From positions 248,001 through 312,000 of the forward strand of contig NZ_JAUSVF010000003.1 of the NCBI RefSeq assembly GCF_030814475.1: a stretch of DNA of 64,000 nucleotides, read 5' to 3'. The translations under genes and the position numbers were made by a program. The stretch is from Pararhizobium capsulatum DSM 1112. GTDB lineage: Bacteria > Pseudomonadota > Alphaproteobacteria > Rhizobiales > Rhizobiaceae. The notes under the pieces were generated by a model. The model did no database searches and was not told where the DNA came from. It saw only the letters and a program-made list of their open reading frames with translations. Shown one piece after another: positions 42,880-52,380 of this stretch; the first letter of the stretch is position 1, and each line of letters opens with the position of its first letter.

Positions 42880-44393
42880 CAGGCTGCTCCCATCAATGCT
42901 TTGAATTTCGTGTCAAGTTCAATTGCTGCCTTGGCTTCCCGCACCGTGTTTTCCTGGGCCTCAGCGGAAAAAGCTGCTGAGGTCTTGCGGTAAGTGTTCA
43001 GCGCATCCGCCATCGGCTCCGGTGCGGGGCCGCCGAAACGGGCGCGCACGGCAACGAAGTACTCCGGCGAGACGATTTCGGCGAACTGGCCCTTGCCAAC
43101 GGAAGGCTTGCGGCCCGCAGACAATTCGAATGCAACCAGAAACGGCGCGTATCCGTCGTCCTCAAGTCCACCACCGCTGGCCACGACCGAGCGCGCGACA
43201 GATGCCGCGATCTCGTGCGCCTGACGAAAGGACAGACCTTCGATCCGGACCAGAGAATCCGCAAGCTCGGTAATGGTGATGCAGGAGCAGCGGATGTTGC
43301 TGGCAACCTTTACGGGATCGATCCGGATAGCCCCAACGAAAGAGGACATCAGATCCAGCACGCGGCCGCCAGCATGGAATGCTTCATAACCAACCGATTG
43401 CGTTTCACCCTCGCTGTCATTCATATCAGTGAAGGGAGTATTGTGCATGATATCGAGCATCGTCCGGGCCCGGCCGAACGTCTGGCTGGCGAGAAGTCTC
43501 ATGTGCTCGATCGCCACCGGATTGCGCTTCTGCGGCATGATCGAAGAGATCTGTACCAGCGCATTCGGCACATAGATCTGGCCGACTTCGAAACTCGTCC
43601 AGAACTGAAAGTCCTGAATAAGCCGGCCCATATGCAGGAACATCAGTTCGATGGCGCTATAGGTGCAGGTGATATAATCGACGGCTGCAATGCAGCTGTA
43701 AGAGTTCTGCAAGGCTGCACGAAAACCCAGCAATTCAGCCACTCTTGCCCGGTCGATCGGAAAGCCCGACGTTGTAATGGCAGCAGCCCCCATGGGGCTG
43801 AGATCGACGATCCGGCGCGCTTCAAACAAGCGTTGGATATCGCGGATGAACACCTCGATTGCCCCCGAAAGGTAGTGGCCGAACGTCGTCGGCTGAGCTG
43901 GCTGGCCGTGTGTATACGCAACAATCAACGTCGCCTTCTCACGATCGGCGGCCTCGATGAGGGTAGAGAGCAGGGCCTGCGCCTTGACCATCAGCGCATC
44001 GATCCTCTCCTTGATGCCAAGCTTGAACAGCGTGTGGTCTATATCGTTGCGCGAGCGCGCGGTGTGCAGACGCCCGGCAATATCAGGGCCGATGCGGGCT
44101 TTCAGCTCCTTTTCGATCAGGAAAAAGAAGTCCTCGACCTCGCCAGTATAAACGAGTTGAGCCGGATCGATATTGCGATCGATCGCCTCCAGCGCGCCGG
44201 CGATCTCGACTGCCTGCGCTCTGTCAAGGATGCCGGTTTCAACCAGCATAACCAGATGCGCCCGGTCGATACGTCGAAAGCCCTCGACATGATGGGTCTT
44301 GGCACCATCGAAAAGCGGACGCAGCACCGTTTCCTTGTAGGCGGGGTCGGGGAAGACGGTCTTGTCGTTCAGGCGTGGATTGGTATCGGGCAC
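42879..44393 (-). CDS. Argininosuccinate lyase-like (fumarase/ASL superfamily) enzyme
   Basis: 504 residues with the ASL superfamily pattern: DIAGRLHTARSRNDIDHTLF at about residues 105-124 (as in ArgH), YTHGQPAQPTTFGHYLSGAI with the catalytic His-Thr region, and the mobile signature loop VQISSIMPQKRNPVAIEHMR containing the catalytic Ser. Superfamily enzymes split fumarate from N- or O-succinyl compounds by beta-elimination. It is longer than ArgH (about 460) and is embedded in a sugar ABC operon between permease and ATPase genes, so a role in arginine synthesis is unlikely. It probably cleaves the imported compound or a derivative. Confidence 0.85.
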   Translation of the reverse strand: MPDTNPRLNDKTVFPDPAYKETVLRPLFDGAKTHHVEGFRRIDRAHLVMLVETGILDRAQAVEIAGALEAIDRNIDPAQLVYTGEVEDFFFLIEKELKARIGPDIAGRLHTARSRNDIDHTLFKLGIKERIDALMVKAQALLSTLIEAADREKATLIVAYTHGQPAQPTTFGHYLSGAIEVFIRDIQRLFEARRIVDLSPMGAAAITTSGFPIDRARVAELLGFRAALQNSYSCIAAVDYITCTYSAIELMFLHMGRLIQDFQFWTSFEVGQIYVPNALVQISSIMPQKRNPVAIEHMRLLASQTFGRARTMLDIMHNTPFTDMNDSEGETQSVGYEAFHAGGRVLDLMSSFVGAIRIDPVKVASNIRCSCITITELADSLVRIEGLSFRQAHEIAASVARSVVASGGGLEDDGYAPFLVAFELSAGRKPSVGKGQFAEIVSPEYFVAVRARFGGPAPEPMADALNTYRKTSAAFSAEAQENTVREAKAAIELDTKFKALMGAA

Positions 44394-44397
44394 TGTC

Positions 44398-45252
44398 TTA
44401 TCCTTTCAGACCGGCCAGCATGACGCCGCGCACGATGTAGCGCTGCAGCACTAGGAAGACGAGCAGCGTCGGCAGGGTTGCAAGCGCGGCACCCGTCATG
44501 ATCATTTCCCATTGAATGGATTGCTCGACGGCAAAGCTCGAAAGCCCGACCGGCAGCGTGTAAAGTTCACGACTCGTCACCACGATCAGCGGCCAGAAGA
44601 AGGCGGTCCAATTGCCAAGGAAAGTGAAGATCGCAAGAGCAGACAGAGCCGGTGTCACCAGCGGCATCGCAACCTTCCACCAGATCTGGAATTCGTTGAG
44701 GCCATCGATACGAGCAGCCTCCAGAAAGTCGTTCGGCACCGTCTCGAAGAACTGTTTCATCAGAAAAGTGCCGAAAGCTGTCATCATGCCGGGGAACATG
44801 ATGCCCCAATAGCTATCCAGCCAGCCCAGTTGGCTCGACATCAGGTACCAGGGAATAACTAGCATTTCCGTCGGGATCATCAGGGTCGACAGAATTGCCA
44901 GGAAAATCAGCTGGCGGCCGCGAAATGCGAACTTCGCCAGCGTGTAGCCAACGAGACTGTCGAAAAACACGTTCGACAGCGTCACCGTGCAGGCAACGAT
45001 CGTGGAATTCAGGAACCACCGCATGAACCGGCCATCAGAAAGTACTGTGATATAGTTCTGCAGCGTCGGCGCTGACGGGATCAGGCGCAGATCGTAGACC
45101 TCGCTTGCGGTCTTCAGTGAAGTCGAGAACATGAAGAGCAGCGGCGTGATCATAATCAGTCCGCCAACGAACAACAGTGTCCAGACGATGATACGGCCGG
45201 GGCGGATATTACCCTTGGCGAGCGGTGCTTTCTTCAGGGCAAGTGCCGTCAT
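44398..45252 (-). CDS. ABC sugar permease (MalG/UgpE type)
   Basis: 284 residues, six membrane helices. Typical positions: TPLLFMFSTSLKTASEVYDL, FLNSTIVACTVTLSNVFFDS, STLMIPTEMLVIPWYLM and the EAA loop EAARIDGLNEFQIWWKVAMP, LVTPALSALAIFTFLGNWTA. Its ATG overlaps the stop of the other permease gene. It forms the transport channel with that partner. Confidence 0.9.
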   Translation of the reverse strand: MTALALKKAPLAKGNIRPGRIIVWTLLFVGGLIMITPLLFMFSTSLKTASEVYDLRLIPSAPTLQNYITVLSDGRFMRWFLNSTIVACTVTLSNVFFDSLVGYTLAKFAFRGRQLIFLAILSTLMIPTEMLVIPWYLMSSQLGWLDSYWGIMFPGMMTAFGTFLMKQFFETVPNDFLEAARIDGLNEFQIWWKVAMPLVTPALSALAIFTFLGNWTAFFWPLIVVTSRELYTLPVGLSSFAVEQSIQWEMIMTGAALATLPTLLVFLVLQRYIVRGVMLAGLKG

Positions 45253-46196
45253 TTGCGTTCCCTCAGAATCCAGAGCTGCAAAAGCGATACAGCCAGTAGG
45301 ATGGCGAACAGAACAACCGTCTGCGCTGCTGCATAGCCCATGTTGTAGGACGAAAAAGCCGTCTGATAGATCATCAGCACCAGCGGCTTGGTGGAGCCAA
45401 GCGGCCCCCCTGGATCATTGGTCGTCATGTTGTAGACCTGATCGAATATCCGCAGAAAGCCGATCGAGGAAAACACAACGAGGAAGACAGTGGTGGGCTT
45501 CAGAAGTGGCAGGGTTATCTTCCACAGGGTCGGCCACTCGCCAAGCCCATCAATTTTCGCCGCCTCGTAATAGGTCGAGGGGATCGCGCGAAGGCCAGCC
45601 ATGAAGATAATGATTTGAAAGCCGAGGCCTGCCCAGATCGAAGTCACCATGATCGACGGCAAAGCCTGATCGACGGAGCGGATGAAGGGCTGTTGCCGCA
45701 GTCCAATCAGGCCCAGCACGTCGTTGATGACGCCGATTGGTGCCGGCTGGTAGAACCAGCGCCAGACCCAAGCCATGGCGGCAGCCGTCGTTAGAAACGG
45801 CAGGAAATAGAGCGCCCGGATCAGTCCGTGCAGAATGCGCACCCGATCAAGATAGAAAGAGATTACGAAGGAAATCAGCAGGCTGAGCGGCGTGCCGATA
45901 ATCAGATAGGTGAAGGTGTTGCGAAAGACCTTCCAGAACTGCGGATCGTTGTAGAGCTTCACGTAATTGGCAAAGCCGATAAATTTCGGCGGCTTCATCA
46001 GGTTCCAATTGGTAAAGGACAGATAGAAGGCCTGCAGTGTCGGGTAGAACCGGATGATGCAGTAAAACAGGATCGGCAGGGCCAGGAAGGTCCAGACCCA
46101 GATAAGGCGCTTGTGACGCATCGATAGCCGATCCCAAAGGGATGTGGTGGGGCGGCGTGAAGCCGTCCCATCCCTCTTCGCAGGTGCGGAGCTCAT
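45249..46196 (-). CDS. ABC sugar permease (MalF/UgpA type)
   Basis: 315 residues, six main helices after a polar N-terminus. Typical positions: LIWVWTFLALPILFYCIIRF, NTFTYLIIGTPLSLLISFVI and the EAA loop YYEAAKIDGLGEWPTLWKIT, LPLLKPTTVFLVVFSSIGFL. It starts 9 nt after the binding-protein stop and overlaps the MalG-type gene by 4 nt. Confidence 0.9.
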   Translation of the reverse strand: MSSAPAKRDGTASRRPTTSLWDRLSMRHKRLIWVWTFLALPILFYCIIRFYPTLQAFYLSFTNWNLMKPPKFIGFANYVKLYNDPQFWKVFRNTFTYLIIGTPLSLLISFVISFYLDRVRILHGLIRALYFLPFLTTAAAMAWVWRWFYQPAPIGVINDVLGLIGLRQQPFIRSVDQALPSIMVTSIWAGLGFQIIIFMAGLRAIPSTYYEAAKIDGLGEWPTLWKITLPLLKPTTVFLVVFSSIGFLRIFDQVYNMTTNDPGGPLGSTKPLVLMIYQTAFSSYNMGYAAAQTVVLFAILLAVSLLQLWILRERK

Positions 46197-46205
46197 GGCT
46201 TGCCC

Positions 46206-47462
46206 TTATTGGTTCTTTGCGGCGTTGATGATGTCCTGCTCGGCGGTTGCCGCTTGAGCAATCGAATCCTCGGGAGACTGTTTTTCGAGAAGGACGCGAT
46301 TGACCATGTCCATCGCTGTCTGGCGTTGAGCGGCTTCGTCCACGAACAGGGATGTGTGGGCGTAGTCCAGTGCCTTCAGGAATGGCGAATAGATCGGGTC
46401 GGTCAGATTGGCCTCGGTCAGTGCGGCAGAGCGGCGGGCCGGCAGTTCGCCGACCGTATCAAGCCATACCTTCATCGCTTCCGGCGAAGTAATGTAGGCA
46501 AGGAACTTTTTCGAAGCTTCCAGCTTCTCGCCGCTTACCTTGGCACCGATGCCATTGGCGAAATAACTGGCATAGTTGGAGCGTACGCCCGCAGCATTGG
46601 CCGGCAGTTCGGTGACGCCCCACTCGAAATCCTTGATGCTCTTGAAGGAGCCAAGACGGAAGGTGCCGTCGATGGTCATCGCCGCGCGGCCGGCGCGGAA
46701 GGCAGCCTGTCCTTCGTCCATGAAGCCGACCTGGCCGACCTTCTTTTCTGTTTGCAGATCTGTGTAGAATTTCAGCGCCTTGAGACCTGCATCGCTATTG
46801 TAGGTAACTTTGGAGTAATCGGCCGTGTACGGCTCACCGCCATTCTGGCGGATTAACACCTCACGCCACCACTGGTGATCCTGCCCAGCCATATCGAGTG
46901 TCGTACCGGCCACGGTCATGTTGCCGTTGGCATCATGCTTCACTGTTTTTTCAGCGGCAGCGACGAATTCGTCGAGCGTCTTTGGCGGGGTCATAGGATC
47001 AAGACCCGCTTCCTGGAACAGCTTCTTGTTATAGAACAGGGCCAGAGAACGAACCGCCGTTGGCAGGCCGTAATAGTTATCGCCACGCTTCATGGCGGAA
47101 ACGATCGGGAAGAATTCGCTTTCGATCTTGTCGTGCGGAAAGGTATCCACAGGCAACGGCTGAACGAGATCTCCAGCGATGAACTGGTCAAGCCAGCCAT
47201 AGAAAAGCTGCATTACATCGGGGCCATCGCCGGACATGTTGGCGGCGACGACGCGGGTCTGGTAGTCGGCATAAGGGAATGTCGTTTGCTTGACGGTAAT
47301 ATCCGGATTGGCCTTCTCGAAATTCTCGATCAGTTGATCCATCGCCTTGACGCGGGTTTCGTAGACATACTGCCAATATTCGATCTCAACAGCGTGGGCA
47401 CTGTTGACGGCAAAGACGCTGATACTCGTAAAAAGACCAGCTAGTAGAATTCCGCGACGCAT
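46206..47462 (-). CDS. ABC sugar-binding protein (family 1)
   Basis: 418 residues from ATG 47462, with GGAGG 6 nt upstream; the longer frame start is upstream noncoding. The signal peptide RRGILLAGLFTSISVFAVNS is cut after AHA. The SBP_bac_1 fold is clear: VKAMDQLIENFEKANPDITV, YADYQTRVVAANMSGDGPDV, GDNYYGLPTAVRSLALFYNK, GQAAFRAGRAAMTIDGTFRL. It is the first gene of the six-gene catabolic operon, divergent from the ROK regulator. It captures an oligo- or monosaccharide-like compound. Confidence 0.9.
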   Translation of the reverse strand: MRRGILLAGLFTSISVFAVNSAHAVEIEYWQYVYETRVKAMDQLIENFEKANPDITVKQTTFPYADYQTRVVAANMSGDGPDVMQLFYGWLDQFIAGDLVQPLPVDTFPHDKIESEFFPIVSAMKRGDNYYGLPTAVRSLALFYNKKLFQEAGLDPMTPPKTLDEFVAAAEKTVKHDANGNMTVAGTTLDMAGQDHQWWREVLIRQNGGEPYTADYSKVTYNSDAGLKALKFYTDLQTEKKVGQVGFMDEGQAAFRAGRAAMTIDGTFRLGSFKSIKDFEWGVTELPANAAGVRSNYASYFANGIGAKVSGEKLEASKKFLAYITSPEAMKVWLDTVGELPARRSAALTEANLTDPIYSPFLKALDYAHTSLFVDEAAQRQTAMDMVNRVLLEKQSPEDSIAQAATAEQDIINAAKNQ

Positions 47463-47661
47463 AGTAAGCCTCCTTATGTCGAGTCGGTGATGATCCCGCT
47501 CGCACTCATCTGGTTCCCCAAAGCCACCTGCAAATGTTTTGCTCAGCGCTTCGATTTGCTTGTCGGGAAGGATCTGCAAAACGCCCAAAGGCCACCCATC
47601 CCCTTTTTCATGATCGCAGGTTCGCGATCTCATTAGGCTCATCCGGGCGGCGGGTTTTGTC

Positions 47662-47686
47662 AATAAGATAATTTAGTTTACTTATT
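47662..47686. promoter_or_regulatory. AT-rich inverted repeat, likely ROK operator
   Basis: AATAAG (47662-47667) and CTTATT (47681-47686) form an inverted repeat around ATAATTTAGTTTA, in the 284-bp region between the divergent operons. TTAGTTTA resembles half-sites of XylR-like ROK repressors, and the site lies about 60 bp before the ROK gene, so one site could control both arms. Confidence 0.5.
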
Positions 47687-47746
47687 CTATTGCGGTCTGC
47701 CGTACGCTGAGGCTATCCCTATGTCGCAGAGACAGAGGTGGTCGAA

Positions 47747-48964
47747 ATGGCGCAATTAGGCAAGCAACAGATCGCGATCGGGAAAAACCCGGAACGCAGC
47801 CGGGACCATAACCGACGTGTCGTGCTGGATGTCGTGCGCATGCACGGCTCTCTCGGGCGCATGCACATTGCCAAGCTCACGCAACTGACGGCCCAGGCCG
47901 TGGCCAATATCGTCGATGAACTCGTCGGTGAAGACCTGCTGATGGAAATCGGCCGCCTGCGATCGGGCCGAGGCCAGCCACCAATCCAGTTTGCCGTCAA
48001 TCCGGACGGGGCGGTCACCATCGGCATCGAAATCGCTGCCGATCACATGGTGACCACAGTCCTCGATCTCTCCGGACAGGTTCGTTCGAAATTGATCGTC
48101 GCCGTGCAGGATACAAGGCCGGAATTCATCGTTCCGTTTTTTGCGCGGCAAGTCGAAACCGTCCGCGCGCAGTTTCCCTCGAAGTTGCTGGGCATCGGCG
48201 TCGTCATGCCCGGCCCATTCGAGATCGAAGGCATGAGTTACGTTGGTCCGACCACGCTGCCGGGCTGGGGATCGATCGATGCGGTAGCGGTTCTGAGTGC
48301 GGCCAGTGGCGAAACTGTCATCGTCGAAAACGATGCGAATGCGGCGGCCGTTAGCGAGCGCCTGTTCGGCGCCGGACGGGCCATCTCGAATTTCGGCATG
48401 ATCTATTTCGGCGTCGGCGTCGGGCTCGGGCTTATCCATGACGGCGCACCGTTTCGCGGTGCGTTCGGCAATGCCGGCGAAATCGGCCATGTTGTCGTCG
48501 CTCCGCGCGGCCGTCCTTGCGCCTGCGGCCAGAATGGTTGCCTGGAGCGCTATGTCTCGGTCTACGCGCTGAAGGAAAAGCTCGCAGCAGCTGGCTGCGA
48601 GAGTTCCGATTTCGAAGCCATCGAGGTTATGCACAAAGAGGGAAATCCGGTCGTCCGGGAATGGATTACGGAGACGGCGGAATATCTGTCGCCGATGGTC
48701 GCGATGCTCGAAAATGTGCTCGATCCGGAGACGCTCATTCTGGGCGGTGCGCTGCCGGATGCAGTTATCGACGACATCATAGACGCCCTGCAGGCACTGC
48801 CTGTATCGGTAGCGAGCCGCGGTACGCGCGCCCTGCCCCGCGTCATTCGCGGCCAGACCGGCCAGTTGACGGCAGCCCTCGGTGCTGCCGCGCTGCCGCT
48901 TTTCGAAGCCGTGACGCCGAAGATGGAGACGTCGCCAACAGCCATCACGGACAAAGTGGTCTGA
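47747..48964 (+). CDS. ROK-family transcriptional regulator
   Basis: 405 residues from ATG 47747 with AGAGG upstream. N-terminal wHTH (NRRVVLDVVRMHGSLGRMHI, TAQAVANIVDELVGEDLLME), then a ROK sugar-kinase-like domain: GIGVVMPGPFEIEGMSYVGP, VENDANAAAVSERLFGAGRA, GAFGNAGEIGHVVVAPRGRP and the zinc knuckle CACGQNGCLERYVS. NagC/XylR-type ROK repressors respond to sugars or sugar phosphates. It is divergent from the transport operon and 43 nt before the PIG-L gene, and probably represses both. Confidence 0.9.
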   Translation: MAQLGKQQIAIGKNPERSRDHNRRVVLDVVRMHGSLGRMHIAKLTQLTAQAVANIVDELVGEDLLMEIGRLRSGRGQPPIQFAVNPDGAVTIGIEIAADHMVTTVLDLSGQVRSKLIVAVQDTRPEFIVPFFARQVETVRAQFPSKLLGIGVVMPGPFEIEGMSYVGPTTLPGWGSIDAVAVLSAASGETVIVENDANAAAVSERLFGAGRAISNFGMIYFGVGVGLGLIHDGAPFRGAFGNAGEIGHVVVAPRGRPCACGQNGCLERYVSVYALKEKLAAAGCESSDFEAIEVMHKEGNPVVREWITETAEYLSPMVAMLENVLDPETLILGGALPDAVIDDIIDALQALPVSVASRGTRALPRVIRGQTGQLTAALGAAALPLFEAVTPKMETSPTAITDKVV

Positions 48965-49007
48965 ATCAAGGGCGAAGCCACCAAACATGAAGAGGTTGGA
49001 GGAAGAC

Positions 49008-51413
49008 ATGCTGACCGATCGCGAGCGTATCGAGAAACAAAAACAGAACCCTTCGTTGATCGGCCTGCATCGGGCTCTTTCGCGGCTGAATTCCTCCGTC
49101 ACCATCATGAACACCGGCGCTCATCCGGACGACGAGCATAACAGCCTGCTTGCTTACCTTCGGTTGGCGCTCGGCATGCGCGTTGTCGTTGCCTGTTCCA
49201 CGCGCGGCGAAGGCGGCCAAAGTGCCATAGGCCCGGAACGTCTTGGCGCTCTTGGCATCGTGCGCAGCCGCGAAATGGAGGAGGCAGCGCGCGAACTCGA
49301 CGCCGATATCCACTGGCTGGGGCACGGGCCGGAGGATCCGGTTCATGATTTCGGATTCTCCAAGGATGGCGACCAGACCTTCGCCCATTGGGGCGAAGAG
49401 CGAACGGTCGAGCGACTGGTGCGCGCCTATCGAACGGAGCGGCCGGATATCGTGCTGCCGACATTTCTCGACGTCCCGGGCCAGCATGGTCACCACCGGG
49501 CGATGACGCGAGCGGCCGAGACAGCTATTCGGCTGGCGGCTGATCCGGCAGCCTTTCCCGAACATATGTCCGAAGGTTTGAAGCCCTGGGCAGTTTCTAA
49601 ATTCTATCTGCCGGCCTGGTCCGGAGGCGGCGAGACCTATGATGACGAGGTGCCCCCGCCCCCCGTCACGCTTCTGATCGAGGCGGCCGGGCTAGAACCG
49701 GCGACAGGTGCCAGCTATGATCATATCGGCGAGTGGTCGCGCTATTATCACGCCTCCCAAGGCATGGGCCGCTGGCGCGACTGGCCGCGCGAGGCCTGGC
49801 CACTGCATCTCAGATACGCCATGGCCGGCGTTGGAGACGAGGCTTCGATTTTCGATGCCCTGCCCAGCACGCTTGCCCAGCTTGGCGATCAGGCAGGCGA
49901 GTCGCAGCGTGTTGTCGATGCGCTGGCGACAGCTGATGCCTGCATCGCCAAGGCCATCGCCAGTTTCCCTGACCTCTCCCGCATCGCTGACGCGCTACTT
50001 AAGGCGGCACGCGCGATCGATGAGGCCATTGCGGCCAGTGGCGCATCCCTGCTGGAACTGCATGGACATCGGTTCGATCGTAAGCTTTCGCAGATCGATA
50101 CTGCGATCTTTCTGACACAGGGCATCACCGTCAGGTCTGTCGCGACCCCGTCAACGCTGTCGCCCGGCAATCAAGGCCTATTGACGCTGCATATCAACGG
50201 CTGCTTCAGCAATACGTCCCTGAAAACCGATCTCCATCTGCCTGCGGGCGTGTCGGGTTCTCGGCAGAAAGGCACTGACGATGAGATCGTCTTTGCCCTG
50301 ACCGTCGCCGCCGACGCGCCGCTGTCCCCGCAATACGATCCAGCTTGGTCAAGAATGGGCGGCAATGGCCGCGCGTTTGTTGAAATCTCTATCGAAGTTG
50401 GCGGACGGGCGGTTAAGACCCGCGTTGATACTGAAGAGCCGCTGTCCATCGCACCGGCGCATTCCCTGGTTTTGTCGCCAAATGCCATCATTGTGCCGTT
50501 TGATACCAAGCTCCGTCAGTGGGAGGTGAAAGCGCAAGGCACCGAGGCTAATATCACGTTCGCGGTGCCGGATGGCTGGTCGGTAGACAGGCAGATTGGC
50601 GGTCTCCAAGTCACTGCGCCGGCGTCCATATCACCCGGCTTGAGCGTGCTCACACCGCATATCGATGGCCACCCTGCGATGCGCGTTACGCAGATTGCCT
50701 ATCCCCATATAGGGCGAACCGCATTTCGTGAACCGGAGACCTTGCGCATTCTGGCGCTCGATCTGAAGCTCCCGGAAAACGCCCGGGTGGGGTATGTCGG
50801 TGGCGGAGCCGATCGGGTCGGCCTGTGGTTGCAGCGCATGCGCATTGATGTCACCGAACTCGACGCCCCATCATTGGCTGGCGATCTCTCGGCGTTCACG
50901 ACGATCGTTGTCGGCATTTTCGCCTTCGGTATCCGCAAGGATCTTGCAGCGGCCGCCCCGCGGCTGCATCGTTTCGTAGAGAATGGCGGGCATCTCGTTA
51001 CGCTTTATCATCGGCCGTCGGATGGCTGGAACCCGGACAAGACGCCGCCGCTTCGCATAGAGATCGGCACACCCTCGGTGCGCTGGCGGGTCACCGATCC
51101 GGCAGCGATTGTCGATGTCCTGAGGCCTGACCACCCCTTGATGATCGGCCCGAACCGGGTCGAGGCCAGCGATTGGCAGGGATGGGACAAGGAACGCGGG
51201 CTTTATTTCGCGGCACGATGGCACAAGGCCTATCAGCCTCTGCTATCAATGAGCGATCCCGGTGAAAGCCCACTGGAAGGCTCACTTATCTCGGCTGAGA
51301 TCGGCAGGGGGCGGCACACCCACGTCAGTCTCGTTTTGCACCACCAACTTGACAAGCTCGTTCCTGGCGCTTTCAAGATGATGGCCAATCTTGTCCAGCC
51401 CGTGGGCCGCTAG
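49008..51413 (+). CDS. Large PIG-L/LmbE-type deacetylase
   Basis: 801 residues; ATG 49008 has GGAGGAAGAC upstream. The N-terminal 280 residues are a PIG-L zinc deacetylase: VTIMNTGAHPDDEHNSLLAY with the AHPDDE metal site, STRGEGGQSAIGPERLGALG, RSREMEEAARELDADIHWLG, PTFLDVPGQHGHHRAMTRAA with the second zinc His. The C-terminal 500 residues are beta-rich and include a glutamine-amidotransferase-like segment (LRPDHPLMIGPNRVEASDWQ). PIG-L enzymes remove acetyl groups from GlcNAc conjugates. There is no clear signal peptide, so it acts in the cytoplasm. Co-regulation with the ABC-lyase-kinase operon suggests it processes the imported conjugate. Confidence 0.88.
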   Translation: MLTDRERIEKQKQNPSLIGLHRALSRLNSSVTIMNTGAHPDDEHNSLLAYLRLALGMRVVVACSTRGEGGQSAIGPERLGALGIVRSREMEEAARELDADIHWLGHGPEDPVHDFGFSKDGDQTFAHWGEERTVERLVRAYRTERPDIVLPTFLDVPGQHGHHRAMTRAAETAIRLAADPAAFPEHMSEGLKPWAVSKFYLPAWSGGGETYDDEVPPPPVTLLIEAAGLEPATGASYDHIGEWSRYYHASQGMGRWRDWPREAWPLHLRYAMAGVGDEASIFDALPSTLAQLGDQAGESQRVVDALATADACIAKAIASFPDLSRIADALLKAARAIDEAIAASGASLLELHGHRFDRKLSQIDTAIFLTQGITVRSVATPSTLSPGNQGLLTLHINGCFSNTSLKTDLHLPAGVSGSRQKGTDDEIVFALTVAADAPLSPQYDPAWSRMGGNGRAFVEISIEVGGRAVKTRVDTEEPLSIAPAHSLVLSPNAIIVPFDTKLRQWEVKAQGTEANITFAVPDGWSVDRQIGGLQVTAPASISPGLSVLTPHIDGHPAMRVTQIAYPHIGRTAFREPETLRILALDLKLPENARVGYVGGGADRVGLWLQRMRIDVTELDAPSLAGDLSAFTTIVVGIFAFGIRKDLAAAAPRLHRFVENGGHLVTLYHRPSDGWNPDKTPPLRIEIGTPSVRWRVTDPAAIVDVLRPDHPLMIGPNRVEASDWQGWDKERGLYFAARWHKAYQPLLSMSDPGESPLEGSLISAEIGRGRHTHVSLVLHHQLDKLVPGAFKMMANLVQPVGR

Positions 51414-51509
51414 CCGCGGTTCCTTCAGGGGGTTTGCAGTCGTTAGTTATCGAGGAACGCAAAAACATGGTCGCCTTGATGAAAATCGAACCTTTGGCCC
51501 ATCTATTTC

Positions 51510-52299
51510 TCATGAACTGAGAGGCAAAGGATCAGTGCCTTCGCCTAGAATTGCAAGGTATCGTCGATAGCTGAACACGCGGCCACGCTTGCGGCCGGTC
51601 ACCTCATCAACAATGCCCAATCGCTCCAGATCGGCGAGTGCGGCGTTCACGGTTGGTGCGGACAGACCTGTTATCTGAACAATCTGGTTCGCTGTGTGAA
51701 AAGGATTCTGCTGGAACAGCTCGTGAATACGAAGGGCCGACCCTGCTCTATCGCTCTCCACCGTGATCCGCTCCCGATCTTCCTTGAAAAGATCGACGAT
51801 CTGGGTCGCAGCCTCAAACGCTTGATTGGCAGTGTCGGCAACGCCGGCCAGGAAAAAGTCCAGCCAAGCTTCCCAGTTTCCATGCTCACGGACCTCTTGC
51901 AATAACCGATAATATTCTCTCCGATGGGACTTTAAATAGAGGCTGAGATAGAGAAGCGGCTTCCGCAAAACCCCGTTCACACAAAGGTACAGGGTTACAA
52001 GCAGGCGACCAATACGGCCGTTGCCATCGAGAAACGGATGGATCGTTTCAAACTGCACATGCAGCAGGCCAGCTTTGATCAGCGCCGGGAGCCGAGATTG
52101 GTCGTCATGCATGAAGCGCTCGAATGCGTCCAGGCAACCAGCCATTTCAGTGACGGGTGGCGGTACAAAGAGTGCGTTACCGGGGCGCGTGCCACCAATC
52201 CGGTGGCAATGGCGGCGGGACGAACGCCCGCACTGTTTCATTGGCGGCGACCGTCTCGACGAAACGACCCAGGCGGTTTTTGGATTGGGAATCAGACAT
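51510..52299 (-). pseudogene. Fic-family protein, internal deletion and frameshift
   Basis: The start at ATG 52299 encodes SDSQSKNRLGRFVETVAANE then TVRAFVPPPLPPD, the typical Fic N-terminus. It is then joined out of frame to IGGTRPGNALFVPPPVTEMA at about 52210, so roughly 100 codons are missing. The rest, with the Fic motif FETIHPFLDGNGRIGRLLVT and a C-terminal winged helix (PFHTANQIVQITGLSAPTVN, LADLERLGIVDEVTGRKRGR), is open to 51510. Fic enzymes transfer AMP to target proteins. The deletion removes the region that carries the inhibitory helix in the intact family, but the frame is broken, so activity is unlikely. Confidence 0.75.
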
Positions 52300-52380
52300 A
52301 ACCAAATATCAGCCGCGCCCGTTATTTAAGCAAGACGCCTTTCATTTAATTAATCGACAGACTTAGATAAGCGCGCTTAA

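Noticed and set aside
42879-44393. Simple annotation as biosynthetic argH
   Set aside because: The gene is embedded in and coupled to a sugar ABC operon and is longer than ArgH, so a catabolic role is more likely.
43215-44423. 402-residue ORF antisense to the lyase gene
   Set aside because: High-GC antisense shadow. The minus frame has the catalytic ASL motifs and operon overlaps.
47756-49114. 452-residue minus-strand ORF across the ROK gene
   Set aside because: Antisense shadow with His/Arg/Asp bias; the ROK motifs are in the plus frame.
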